In this document: piece by piece, positions 8,728-18,228 of the stretch
Layout of the letters: the number at the start of each line of letters is the position of its first letter
Position numbering within the stretch: position 1 is the first letter of the stretch
NCBI GenBank assembly: GCA_963678485.1
Contig: OY782882.1
Coordinates: 1,674,001 to 1,738,000 of the forward strand
Direction of reading: 5' to 3'
Source of the DNA: CALGYY01 sp963678485
GTDB taxonomy: Bacteria > Bacteroidota > Bacteroidia > Bacteroidales > CAIWKO01
Length of the DNA: 64,000 nucleotides
Translations under genes and position numbers: made by a program
Notes under the pieces: model-generated
What the model was told of the DNA's origin: nothing
What the model saw: the letters and a program-made list of their open reading frames with translations, nothing else
Database searches by the model: none

Positions 8728-9996
8728 ATGTCGATTCCGAAAATTGGCATCCCTGCTCTACTAAGTTATTCTGACTTTTTGAATGCTCAGAGGTCAAAAA
8801 ACTCTGTAGCAAAAAAACTTTACACAACAATCCTTTATAAGTTCACAGTTCCCCTTTTTAGATTATTTTCACCTATTCTGAGCTTATTTGTTCGCAATCA
8901 AAAAAAATCCACATGCGATATCCTCATTCTCGGCACCTGTGAACGCGACCTGACTGGGTCTGCCCATATATGGGATGCCTTGAGAGAAAAAGGATATAGT
9001 GTCGAACAAACTTATATTAGAAAAAAAAGTGATTTTTTCCGATTTGCTTTGCGCAATAAGATTTCCCCTAAAGTGCCTTCATCACTCTATCTTCAAGCTA
9101 GTGCTGCCAGATATTTTGTTGAAATGTACCAACCGAAAATGGTAGTTACATTCTATTCATACGACGTATTGCCTTCTTTTCTTAGGGCGGAGATGCAAGG
9201 TAAAGGACCGTTGGTTTATATCGCACATGCTGTTATCCCCACCACCTATATCTATACATCATTTGATTATGATTACTATTTGGTTTTTGGGAAAAGCTCA
9301 ATTACAAATATTCTTACCCAATCGCTGCGGATTGGGACGACCAAAGCCATCTGCTGCGGGTCCCCTATGATTGGGAAAGATTTCTATTTACCCACCGCTG
9401 ATCCCGAACAAAAAACATTGCTCTATTTTTCAAATTGGATGGTGGGTGTGGATCAGGATTATACACACGACTTTGAAATCGTTGCGGAATGGGCCAAAAC
9501 GAACCCTGATTACAAATTACTGATTAAACTCCATCCGCTCGAACACAATGGATATGTTCAAAACGCAGTAAAAGACATTAAAAATATAGACATTCTCGAA
9601 GCCTCCATTGCTATTAAAGACGCAATAGCCATGGCATCAGCGACCATCGTTGCGTTTTCTGTTGCCTCACTAGAATCAGCATTATTAAATCGTCCCGTTT
9701 TAGTGGCCAATTTCAGACCTATTGATCCTACTTCAGGAGATGCCCGAGTTTCAGACAACTTCCTGCATCTGGAACAGTATTTCCCTCCACGCGCTAACAA
9801 TTCATCAGCACTGGCAGAAAGGATAAATGAACTGTTTTCCAATTATCCTCACTACGTCGAACAATGCAAAGAATTTGTAAAACTGCATATCGAGTCTGGT
9901 ATGGACTCTTCCATTTGCATAGTACAAACGCTCGACAAGATTTACAACACAGACCTCAGCCTTACATACATAAACATACCGGAGAAAATTCAATAG
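8728..9996 (+). CDS. GT-B-like capsular polysaccharide/CDP-glycerol-type transferase
   Basis: A 422-residue protein without signal peptide. The frame is open from 8614, but that start lies inside the acyltransferase gene. The ATG at 8728 gives a compact protein with sensible spacing, so I prefer it. An N-terminal Rossmann-like segment (DILILGTCERDLTGSAHIW) and a C-terminal half with LYFSNWMVG, LIKLHPLEH and a SVASLESALLNRPVL stretch resemble the GT-B fold of capsule and CDP-glycerol:poly(glycerophosphate) transferases, including the polysialyltransferase-like group. The HP motif in KLHPLE fits. Next to a CMP-nonulosonate pathway it could be the transferase that uses that donor, but this is inference. 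Confidence 0.65.
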   Translation: MSIPKIGIPALLSYSDFLNAQRSKNSVAKKLYTTILYKFTVPLFRLFSPILSLFVRNQKKSTCDILILGTCERDLTGSAHIWDALREKGYSVEQTYIRKKSDFFRFALRNKISPKVPSSLYLQASAARYFVEMYQPKMVVTFYSYDVLPSFLRAEMQGKGPLVYIAHAVIPTTYIYTSFDYDYYLVFGKSSITNILTQSLRIGTTKAICCGSPMIGKDFYLPTADPEQKTLLYFSNWMVGVDQDYTHDFEIVAEWAKTNPDYKLLIKLHPLEHNGYVQNAVKDIKNIDILEASIAIKDAIAMASATIVAFSVASLESALLNRPVLVANFRPIDPTSGDARVSDNFLHLEQYFPPRANNSSALAERINELFSNYPHYVEQCKEFVKLHIESGMDSSICIVQTLDKIYNTDLSLTYINIPEKIQ

Positions 9997-10113
9997 CCCC
10001 TCTCTAAGGTATACTTGACTATGAATTATCATATACTGCTGCAAAAGTTTTTGGATATAATGCCTATTATGTATGAAAGTATTGAGAAAAAAATAAAATG
10101 TTTTAGGCACCAT

Positions 10114-10143
10114 ATTGACTTACATTAATTTCAATTATATTTG
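10114..10143 (+). promoter_or_regulatory. Promoter for the LamG-hydrolase gene pair
   Basis: ATTG (10114-10117), an 18-base spacer and TATATTTG (10136-10143) closely match the Bacteroidota -33/-7 consensus. The predicted leader to the start at 10191 is about 40 bases. Confidence 0.6.
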
Positions 10144-10190
10144 TTACTTTATAATTAACAGCATATGTTTTATTAAAATATTTTTTTACA

Positions 10191-11129
10191 ATGAAAAAAC
10201 ACACTCCTCTCTCCCTAATCACACTAATACTCCTGCTTTCATCAATCACACTCAGTGCTCAACATCCCTGCATGGTGGCTTGGTACAAATTCGACGGTAA
10301 TGCGTTAGATAATAGTGGTAATAGTAATCATGCCACCAATTATGGCGCTACCAATACTGTTGATCGTTTTGGCGGATCTAGCAGCGCCTACTACTTCAAT
10401 GGTTCCACAAATTATGTACAGTGCCCCGACGACTTCGACTTTCAACAACGCACTTACTCGGTTTGGATCAAACCAGAAACATTCAATTCAAATGGTGAGG
10501 TAATTTATGCTTCAGACCATAGTGCATTAAATTATGGGCTCACTAAGATTATGGTTGGCGTTTATAATGGAAAGAACGTCCTTATTATGGGTGTAGCCTC
10601 CAATATCTTTTATTATGAAAAAGTGTACGCCAATCAATGGGTACATGCTGCAATGTCAGTAGATTTGAATTATATCCGCTTCTATGTTGATGGTACCATT
10701 AAAGATTCTATGGCGAATGACGATTTTGGCCATTCCACTAATGGATCAACCGTCGCTAGAATAGGCACCAATCGAATTTTTGAACGATACTTTCAAGGCA
10801 CAATAGACGATTTACGCATTTATAATTGTGCTCTTACTTCCGCTGAAATTATGCAGGAGGCAGTTTCTGTTCCTGAAAACTCAAAGCTATCGACTGTTGT
10901 AAATATTTTTCCACTGCCTGCCTCCGATTTCCTATGCCTTAGCACAGGGAATGTTCCTCTTGAAGATCAGATGCTGAGAATATTTGATGCATCAGGAAGG
11001 CTCGTACTCACCACCACAATCAATGGAAATACAAACAGAATAGACATTTCAGGCCTTGACAAAGGCACCTATATCCTGAATTTTCAGTGCAACGAAGGCC
11101 AAACGAACAAACGCTTTATTAAACTTTAA
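10191..11129 (+). CDS. Secreted LamG-domain protein with T9SS type A sorting domain (paralogue)
   Basis: A 312-residue secreted protein. The signal peptide covers about residues 1-23 (ending near LSAQ). A LamG domain covers about 28-225 (WYKFDGNALDNSGNSNHAT, YFNGSTNYV, WVHAAMSVD, GTIDDLRIYNCALTSAEI). A T9SS sorting domain runs from about 235 (NIFPLPASDFL ... LRIFDASGRLV ... LDKGTYILNF). It shares the same layout and short identical stretches, such as ATNYGAT, with the LamG protein at 4980-5969. The next gene begins 3 bases after its stop, so the two are likely one transcript. The ligand is unknown. Confidence 0.88.
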   Translation: MKKHTPLSLITLILLLSSITLSAQHPCMVAWYKFDGNALDNSGNSNHATNYGATNTVDRFGGSSSAYYFNGSTNYVQCPDDFDFQQRTYSVWIKPETFNSNGEVIYASDHSALNYGLTKIMVGVYNGKNVLIMGVASNIFYYEKVYANQWVHAAMSVDLNYIRFYVDGTIKDSMANDDFGHSTNGSTVARIGTNRIFERYFQGTIDDLRIYNCALTSAEIMQEAVSVPENSKLSTVVNIFPLPASDFLCLSTGNVPLEDQMLRIFDASGRLVLTTTINGNTNRIDISGLDKGTYILNFQCNEGQTNKRFIKL

Positions 11130-11132
11130 GGC

Positions 11133-12419
11133 TTGAAAAAGGTTTTATTACTCTGCATTTTTCTTGCGCTGTTTTTCTCAACCACAGCACAGAATTATTG
11201 CGACACACCGGCTTTTGACACGACCAGAGTATTTCAGGATTTCGAACTTGATACGTTCTCAACAACCTATGGTTCCAACTATAGCTGGCAGGGCATTCTT
11301 CAGACACTCAATGTTTTTATGGCTCAGCCTAAAATTGCCCTGGATAGCTTTCTTCAACGGCCACTGGTGTTATTAATACATGGTGGAAGCTTCACCCATG
11401 GCAGTCGAAACGATATGGTGAGTGAGGCTATGTATTTTGCTGGCAGAGGCTATGTGAGTGCTTCCATCGATTACAGGATGGGGTGGAGTACTGGAGCAAG
11501 CTCAAATCCCGCATCCTGTCTGGGTAATAACACTTCGCATAAGTATGCTCTTTATAGAACCGTGCAAGATGCCAAGGCAGCTTTACGCTTTATTGTTTCC
11601 AATGCAAGCATATTTAATGTTGACACCTCTGCAATATTTATTGGAGGCACCAGCTCAGGTGCTTTCACATCAATGAGCGTGTGCTATATGTCGGAAGCTG
11701 ATTTCGAAATTGTCGCTCCCGGAATTGTAGCAACTTTAGGTGGATTGGATACTGCTTCAAACGATCTTCACTGTCCGGTTAATATAAAAGGTTTACTCGC
11801 CTACAAGGATGCAATTTTCGACTCCACATTTATTCAACCAAATGAATTCATTCCTACACTTTTTATACATGGAACTGCCGATCCCTATTATCCGTACCTT
11901 ACAGGAACGGTGTACACCTGTCCTTCGTATTTTACTACTCAGGGTGCAGGGTTGATTGCTCCCTATATGGCACGTAATGGCGGATGCTATGAGAATAATT
12001 ATAAAGTTAATGGTGATCATGGTTTAATATATCCGCAGTCGTATACGCTGGCAGTAAGAAGTCATTTTGTAAAACAAGTTCTATGCGGCGAATGCCATCA
12101 AACGATTGTTGAAAATCAGATTACGATATCAGACTCTCTATTAGCGAGTTCTGTTTCTTCTTATAGTAATGTTGCAACCGGCTATCACCTCCTTGTTAAT
12201 CCAGTCAGGCATGAAATAAGTGTAGAGCGCGATGGAAATATATTACAAAATGGATTATCATTAGATATCTATAATTTGCTTGGACAAATAGTCTTAAGTA
12301 CATCAATTGAAGATGTTCCTTCAATTATTTCGTTGAATACCCTAAACAATGGTATTTACATCTGCGAGCTCCGGGCACAAGGCACAAAATTACTTGCCAC
12401 CAAAGTTGCAATCTATTGA
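11133..12419 (+). CDS. Secreted alpha/beta-hydrolase (esterase) with T9SS type A sorting domain
   Basis: A 428-residue secreted alpha/beta hydrolase of the carboxylesterase/feruloyl-esterase-like group. The start is a TTG three bases after the LamG stop. It is supported by an immediate signal peptide (KKVLLLCIFLALFFSTTAQ), and no ATG gives a better one. The oxyanion motif LIHGGSFTHG lies near residue 81, the nucleophile in GGTSSGA near 174, the acid in HGTADPYYP near 248 and the catalytic His in NGDHG near 295. A T9SS sorting tail fills the last 80 residues (LGQIVLST, LNNGIYICELR). With the LamG partner it may deacylate surface or environmental polysaccharide (inference). Confidence 0.85.
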   Translation: MKKVLLLCIFLALFFSTTAQNYCDTPAFDTTRVFQDFELDTFSTTYGSNYSWQGILQTLNVFMAQPKIALDSFLQRPLVLLIHGGSFTHGSRNDMVSEAMYFAGRGYVSASIDYRMGWSTGASSNPASCLGNNTSHKYALYRTVQDAKAALRFIVSNASIFNVDTSAIFIGGTSSGAFTSMSVCYMSEADFEIVAPGIVATLGGLDTASNDLHCPVNIKGLLAYKDAIFDSTFIQPNEFIPTLFIHGTADPYYPYLTGTVYTCPSYFTTQGAGLIAPYMARNGGCYENNYKVNGDHGLIYPQSYTLAVRSHFVKQVLCGECHQTIVENQITISDSLLASSVSSYSNVATGYHLLVNPVRHEISVERDGNILQNGLSLDIYNLLGQIVLSTSIEDVPSIISLNTLNNGIYICELRAQGTKLLATKVAIY

Positions 12420-12440
12420 TTCGCAATTAAACTATATTCA

Positions 12441-13463
12441 TTAGAATACCGGACAAGTCTTTTTCCCATCCTTGCTAATCTTAGATTTAGGTTTGAAGAA
12501 AGGATCAGCACACAAGAAATTTTTTACAAGAGAAATCTCAAATCCGCTTTGCAACTGAGAGGCAAGCGAAAAACGGGATATATTTACGTCATACGAGGCA
12601 AGCAGGGCAAAGCCCATGTATTGAAATCCTACCACAGGAATGATGTCGCTATTCCAACGATACCAAATCCCCATATATACCGGCTCCAATCGCGGGTAAT
12701 AACCTGCTATAAAACCCATCATAATTTCTTTTGTTCCATTCTGCATGCTAAACATAACCTTTGGCATCAGCGTGGTTTTCTTTGATATTGATGTATTCAA
12801 ACCGGCATGTATCGTGGTTTTCAAACCAACCTTATATTCATCGCCATAAAAAGTATAGGTGGGTGATGACAAATGACTTATTACACCACCTAGATTGATG
12901 ATCGTGTAATCGGTAATATAATAACTCATTAGCATCCCTGCATGTATATCAAAATAGGTTGATGATGCCTTTACTTCCGGTTCATTCGAGGGAAGATATG
13001 GATTGAAAGTCTGCCCTGTCCATTGATTCCCATAGTATAATGCATGCACATTTAATGTATGATTGACAATACCCATCGACATCCCCAGACTCATAATGAA
13101 TTTGTTCTGTTCTCCCAAACCCTTGTGGTAAGCCAGCGTTATACGAGCATCATTCGTTCCCATATTCGCGGTTCCTGCCTTATCGCCGATAAATGTCAAT
13201 CCTATACCAAAGGCATCATGCTTCCATTCGTAAGGCTCTAACCGTGCGTCGGTAAAAAAAGAATAGGTACGATATGGCTTACTAACAGATCGCCATTGAT
13301 CGCGATACATACCGCCAATGCGCATGATACAGCTATTGAAACCTGCCAAGGCCGGATTTAAAGCAACAGGATTTTCGTAAAATTGCGAAAAATGCGGTTC
13401 CTGTGCATATACCGAGGAAACACACAAACAGCCAACGATCAGGATTAGTAGTTGTCTTCTCAT
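12441..13463 (-). CDS. PorP/SprF family type IX secretion system membrane protein
   Basis: A 340-residue outer-membrane beta-barrel protein. After a signal peptide (ending near VYAQ) it carries the family hallmark EPHFSQFYENPVALNPALAG, followed by RDQWRSV. The rest is amphipathic beta structure with many Tyr and Gly. PorP/SprF proteins bind the C-terminal domain of a partner adhesin and hold it at the surface after T9SS export. The start lies only 2 bases after the stop of the CHU_C protein at 13466-14713, the usual adhesin-anchor gene order, so the two very probably form a pair. Family members are multi-copy, so this need not be the core PorP of the secretion machine. Confidence 0.92.
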   Translation of the reverse strand: MRRQLLILIVGCLCVSSVYAQEPHFSQFYENPVALNPALAGFNSCIMRIGGMYRDQWRSVSKPYRTYSFFTDARLEPYEWKHDAFGIGLTFIGDKAGTANMGTNDARITLAYHKGLGEQNKFIMSLGMSMGIVNHTLNVHALYYGNQWTGQTFNPYLPSNEPEVKASSTYFDIHAGMLMSYYITDYTIINLGGVISHLSSPTYTFYGDEYKVGLKTTIHAGLNTSISKKTTLMPKVMFSMQNGTKEIMMGFIAGYYPRLEPVYMGIWYRWNSDIIPVVGFQYMGFALLASYDVNISRFSLASQLQSGFEISLVKNFLCADPFFKPKSKISKDGKKTCPVF

Positions 13464-13465
13464 AG

Positions 13466-14713
13466 CTATTTTAATAAAGTTACATCACCCTTTTTCTTGA
13501 TCACCTTTCCACCAAGACATTCCCCTGTGAGGTAGTAATAATAAACTTCGTTAGGCTGCAACACTCCTTTGAATGTACCATCCCAGCCTTCGTTCAGCTC
13601 TTTCGTCTCAAAAACACGCTCACCGTTTCGATTATAAATTATCATGTCTATCCTGGTGTAACCACCACCTACCGGATAAAGAATATCATTACTTCCATCA
13701 CCATTGGGCGAAAATGCATTTGGCAATTCCAGTATGCAATCCGGACAAGGTTCAAATACCACACTATCGGTTACGGTTCCACAGCTGTTAGTCACGGTGA
13801 CAGAATACAACCCATCATCCTTAACAAGATATGTTTGATATACAGACCCATCCTGCCAAAGATAGCTGCTTAATCCAACACCTGAACCTGCGTCCAGCAT
13901 CCATTGCTTAATGTCGCACATATCCATACCCTCCCCAAGATTTACCACGGGAAGCTCTTGTATTACTAGGACCATCGCATCATGCGACATACAACTATTC
14001 GTATCAGTTATTGTAACAGAATAGGCACCCGTTGTATTCACAGTGATGGTCTGCGTTGTGTCACCTGTGCTCCAATTGTATTTTACAAACTGAGTACCCG
14101 GATCAAGTACAATCGATGCTCCCTGACAGAGCTGCCTGTCCATCCCAAGAGAAACTTGTGGCAATGGAATTTCTGTGAGCAAAATACTATCAGCTGCAAT
14201 ACCGCACTCTCCTGAGACGGATACCGAATATATCCCTTCTTCTGAAACCGTTATAGATTGAGTTATGCTGCCATCCTGCCACAAATAAATATCAAAGCCT
14301 GGTCCCGCATCCAGCACGACTGAAAACCCAGTGCATATTACAGTATCCTTCCCTAATGTAAAATCGTTGGGCAGCGGAATCACCGTGAGATATACGCTAT
14401 CAATCGCGGTGTCACCAATTGCATCAGTAACCGTAACACTATAATATCCCTGATTATAAGCAGTGATTGTTTGGCTTGTACTCCCATCCTGCCATAAATA
14501 CGAAGAGAATCCAGGGCCTGCATTAAACACAACAAAATTTCCATCACAAACAGAGGTATCCGGACCAAGATTTACAATGGGTGCTTTGCCCAATCCCATG
14601 TTTACTGAAGCTGCCATAACATGTCCCGAGATTATCAGACTAAACAGTAACAATATAAACGAACGGACAGGAAGCGAAAATTTATAAATAAAGTGTCGTA
14701 ATATATTCATCAA
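13466..14713 (-). CDS. Surface protein with four Ig-like repeats and gliding-motility-type (CHU_C) C-terminal domain
   Basis: A 415-residue secreted adhesin-like protein. A signal peptide (about residues 1-34) is followed by four tandem repeats of about 70-80 residues. Each begins with a LGxDxxxC-type segment and contains YLWQDGS or YNWSTGD, a QTITV-like strand, GxYSVTVTD and a cysteine. The last 90 residues are the CHU_C type B sorting domain (LPNAFSPNGDGSNDILYPVG, IYNRNGERVFE, WDGTFKG, YYYYLTGE), used for T9SS export and SprF-dependent attachment. The downstream PorP/SprF gene follows after 2 bases. The repeats are close to one another, which suggests expansion by duplication. Confidence 0.9.
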   Translation of the reverse strand: MMNILRHFIYKFSLPVRSFILLLFSLIISGHVMAASVNMGLGKAPIVNLGPDTSVCDGNFVVFNAGPGFSSYLWQDGSTSQTITAYNQGYYSVTVTDAIGDTAIDSVYLTVIPLPNDFTLGKDTVICTGFSVVLDAGPGFDIYLWQDGSITQSITVSEEGIYSVSVSGECGIAADSILLTEIPLPQVSLGMDRQLCQGASIVLDPGTQFVKYNWSTGDTTQTITVNTTGAYSVTITDTNSCMSHDAMVLVIQELPVVNLGEGMDMCDIKQWMLDAGSGVGLSSYLWQDGSVYQTYLVKDDGLYSVTVTNSCGTVTDSVVFEPCPDCILELPNAFSPNGDGSNDILYPVGGGYTRIDMIIYNRNGERVFETKELNEGWDGTFKGVLQPNEVYYYYLTGECLGGKVIKKKGDVTLLK

Positions 14714-14844
14714 TATAGACTATTAATTATCAAATTGAATGTACAGCGAATATACATCATTGTTAAGTATAAAACAAGCCCCTGAACGAAAAGTTTTATC
14801 ACACTAATCGCAACATTACTGTGAATAGCTGAAAATTAAATTCA

Positions 14845-17800
14845 TTAGAAAGCACGGCTCACTCCGAGTATCCATCTGAATTTGAAATACTCCGGGTCAT
14901 CTGCTGGTGGCCTGTTCAAAAACAATGGCATATCGAAGCGCAGCGTAAATGGTTTAATCTTATCGAATCGACCCCATTTTTTTATTGTTAGCGCCGTTCC
15001 AACGCCAGCATCTGCGCGTATTTGTGCGAGGGATAATTCCTCATTCAGTGGGTTTGTGTTAATAACACCAGCATCACCAAATAAATAGATATTTAAATGC
15101 AGCCATTCTCTGGTGAAACGCGGATGCAATGGAATGAGCCCGTCCAAATCAAGGTCTGCATTGATTGCCATCCCGGAATTACCTTTATAAACGGGAATTA
15201 CCGTACCATCCGAAAATCGATGAGCAACAAGATAACCAGCATAACCTCTCAAATTAAGACCACCTCCCGCCTGGAAGTGATTGGTGGTTGTTCCAAAACC
15301 TGCCCATGACTGTGGAAAGTAACCAAACGAGCGCGTAAATTTATTCTCAATAAGTTCTTCAGGATTGGCTCCAGCAAGATACAGGGCAGACTCATTGGGC
15401 ATTGCTTCACCTATCGTATATTGAACAAACACTCTTGAATGTAAAACAAACCTCCACAGTTTTTGATGATGGATTTGAGTTACCCCAAGTGAAGCATAAT
15501 TATACCCATTACCAAAGGCCGATGATTTGAGCAACACCTCCAACTGCCCGTTACTTCCGCGTTTCCCATACTCTTCAATATATTTTGCATACACAGAAGT
15601 ATTATAATTCGTATGACCATTGGGCTTTAAATAGCTCCATTCATCAGGATTAAGAAGGTAGGTCAAACTGCGCTCGCCAAATAAAAACATTGATTTCACC
15701 CCAAATCCAATCATCCTTCGCTCAGAATTATTACGCTTTTCAACACCTAAAGAAAATAGATTCACACCATCAAGACTACGCGCCTGAAATTTAAACCAGG
15801 TTTTTTGCGACAACCATTTCATGGGCGTTTGATAAGCCATGCGAAATGAAAAATGGTTGTATGAGGTTGGATATCTGCTTTCGACAATTGACTGTTGCAG
15901 TAATCTTGTATTGATCCATGCGGCCATTTCAAAGCAATGCTGATACTTCATATAACCACCATCGAGATGAAAGCCAACTTTTAGTCCATCGTATCCATTG
16001 TACCAAATATCCGGTCTCCCGTAAAATTCGTAACGTGTCCAATCTGCATTTTGCTCAAACATATAATCGAAATTCGCTGTAATTGGCCGTCGCTTGCTGT
16101 TGTTGTATAAATTTAAATCGGCCAATCGCTTACTGCTATCGATAATCACATTCCGGATTCCATTTGGCACTTTGATTATCGCAGTGTAATTACGATTGTA
16201 CTTATTCCAGCCTACCCACCTTGGAAGCACAGTAGCTGTGGTAGGTTTAACATAAATACTATTAGGTATTATGAATGAATATGTACTATCGTTCTTATCC
16301 ACGACTTGAAAATCAACCGGCATTTGCATCAGGCCACGACGATGAAAGTTCAACTTATAAGTATCCTTTTCGTTTCTCCTTTTTACCGACCGAATGCTGT
16401 AATCAATCGTTTTATTAGTCTCGAGCCATTGGTCGAAAAACCAATTCAAATTTGTACCAGAGAAATGATTCATGGATAGTCTGAAATCATCAAGGTAAGG
16501 ATGACAAAAACTCCATTGCTTAAAATATTTTTTCATAACATTTTGAAACACTTCGTCACCAAGTACATATTGAAGATTAAAAAGCATTACAGCCGTTTTA
16601 TTATAGGTTTGCCGGAATTCACTACCGTAGCTTTGTGTAGTTAAAAACATATCAGAGTGTGTATTTAACGTCACACCCGGTGTTTTTAAAGCATTCTGAA
16701 GATAGCGCTGATAGCCGGCTTCGTAACGAACTGGAAATCGTTGTGTGTTTTTCTGAAAAAATTTAGAACGATCCGGCGATTCCATCGGGTATTTTTGTTG
16801 CAGTCGTTCAAGAGCCCAAACAGTCATGAATTGGGTAAATCCTTCATCCATGGCTGACTGATATGTTTCATTATTACCAAGCATTCCAAAAAACCAATTA
16901 TGCCCAATTTCATGAGCAAAAAGATATAAATAATCGGGTGATAATTCTCCATCCATTGTGAGCATAGGATACTCCATGCCACTCTGCGCATCACTTACAA
17001 TGATTTTAGGATATGCGTATTCCCCAAAATCAGTTGAGTAAAGTTGAATAATATCAGCTGCAATTTGCGCTGCATCCTGCCATCGTGCTGCATGCGGCTC
17101 GCTCACCAATGCCACACATTTCACTCCGTTCCAATCTGCCTCTCCTATCCTGAAACTAGGATCCGCTAAAAAGGCAAAGTCATGAACATTAATCGCTTGA
17201 AATTTCCAGGTTTTATAGGCTGTGCTATCATATGGAATAATCACACTGGGCGCGGAATTCAATGGTTTATCCTTAAAATTCGAAATATCAAGTTTCTTGC
17301 GAAGATCTGCAGGCATCACTTCATCCTGATTTACCAGTGTACCGGTAGCATCTACAATATAATTTGAAGCAATCTTCAATTCTACGTCATACGTTCCGAA
17401 ATCTCCATAGAACTCATGTCCTAAATGCTGATCCGTATCCCATCCACTGCGATAATCGTAAACAGCAAGCCGGGGATAAAAATGTCCGCCATTGTAATGC
17501 TTTACACCATACCATTCAAACACCTCCATTCTTCCCCAGGGTGCTTCAATGTCAAAGTATGTTTTAAAAACAACGGATAATTGTATTTGCTTCCCCGGCA
17601 AAATAGGCGCATCTAAATCAACTCGTAGTATCGTATAATCAAGACTGGTACGCTGCACTGTGCCATTTATTGAGATGGATTCAACAACAGTACCCAAACC
17701 TTTTGATTGGTAATGGCCAAATGTGTATGGGTTTTTGTTCTCCTGCGTTAATTTATCAAAATAAGATCCGGGTTGAAAAGCATTCTGAACAAGCCTAAAA

Positions 17801-18069
17801 TAAAGGCATTTGAGTGTGTCAGGCGAATTATTGACATACACAATATCTTCCTGTCCGGATAGAATATCAGTTTTGACGTCTAATTGCAGGCGCATTTTAT
17901 AATGCACATCCTGCTGCCAATACGCATTGTTAGGCCGTTTGTTTTTCCAATAATATTCATTGTTGGACGATTCATATGTTTGCTGCAGCGATGTTGTGTT
18001 TTGTGCAACACAATGTAAAACAAACGCAACAATAATCGAACTTGAAAGGATAAATTTTTTCATCCGCAT
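14845..18069 (-). CDS. M1-family metallopeptidase fused to a probable outer-membrane beta-barrel
   Basis: A 1074-residue protein with a signal peptide (about 1-22). Residues about 45-560 form an M1 aminopeptidase: GMEYP near 365 replaces the GAMEN exopeptidase motif, and the zinc site is HEIGH at 386-390 with the third ligand Glu409, the expected 18 residues later. From about residue 690 the chain is rich in alternating aromatic strands with GGGLNLRGYAG, IYLFGDAG and a final strand ending in Phe. These features fit a BamA/surface-antigen-type barrel inserted by the BAM machine. The peptidase would then sit tethered in the outer membrane. The two-domain reading of the C-terminus is from pattern only. 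Confidence 0.82.
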   Translation of the reverse strand: MRMKKFILSSSIIVAFVLHCVAQNTTSLQQTYESSNNEYYWKNKRPNNAYWQQDVHYKMRLQLDVKTDILSGQEDIVYVNNSPDTLKCLYFRLVQNAFQPGSYFDKLTQENKNPYTFGHYQSKGLGTVVESISINGTVQRTSLDYTILRVDLDAPILPGKQIQLSVVFKTYFDIEAPWGRMEVFEWYGVKHYNGGHFYPRLAVYDYRSGWDTDQHLGHEFYGDFGTYDVELKIASNYIVDATGTLVNQDEVMPADLRKKLDISNFKDKPLNSAPSVIIPYDSTAYKTWKFQAINVHDFAFLADPSFRIGEADWNGVKCVALVSEPHAARWQDAAQIAADIIQLYSTDFGEYAYPKIIVSDAQSGMEYPMLTMDGELSPDYLYLFAHEIGHNWFFGMLGNNETYQSAMDEGFTQFMTVWALERLQQKYPMESPDRSKFFQKNTQRFPVRYEAGYQRYLQNALKTPGVTLNTHSDMFLTTQSYGSEFRQTYNKTAVMLFNLQYVLGDEVFQNVMKKYFKQWSFCHPYLDDFRLSMNHFSGTNLNWFFDQWLETNKTIDYSIRSVKRRNEKDTYKLNFHRRGLMQMPVDFQVVDKNDSTYSFIIPNSIYVKPTTATVLPRWVGWNKYNRNYTAIIKVPNGIRNVIIDSSKRLADLNLYNNSKRRPITANFDYMFEQNADWTRYEFYGRPDIWYNGYDGLKVGFHLDGGYMKYQHCFEMAAWINTRLLQQSIVESRYPTSYNHFSFRMAYQTPMKWLSQKTWFKFQARSLDGVNLFSLGVEKRNNSERRMIGFGVKSMFLFGERSLTYLLNPDEWSYLKPNGHTNYNTSVYAKYIEEYGKRGSNGQLEVLLKSSAFGNGYNYASLGVTQIHHQKLWRFVLHSRVFVQYTIGEAMPNESALYLAGANPEELIENKFTRSFGYFPQSWAGFGTTTNHFQAGGGLNLRGYAGYLVAHRFSDGTVIPVYKGNSGMAINADLDLDGLIPLHPRFTREWLHLNIYLFGDAGVINTNPLNEELSLAQIRADAGVGTALTIKKWGRFDKIKPFTLRFDMPLFLNRPPADDPEYFKFRWILGVSRAF

Positions 18070-18148
18070 GGAGTTTCAATGCCCGAAGATACAAAAACCC
18101 TTTATCCTCAGCAAAAAAACATAATATTTGAAAAGCTCCTATTTTGAA

Positions 18149-18181
18149 GTCTTCACAACAAATAAAAAAATGTTACTTTTG
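18149..18181 (+). promoter_or_regulatory. Possible promoter for the GT22-like gene
   Basis: TACTTTTG (18174-18181) matches TAnnTTTG and lies 47 bases before the start at 18229. The -33 region has only a weak match (CTTC at 18151-18154, 19-base spacer). Confidence 0.4.
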
Positions 18182-18228
18182 AATCGACTGACTTAGAATA
18201 TACCTCGACAGTTAAATATTGATTTGTA

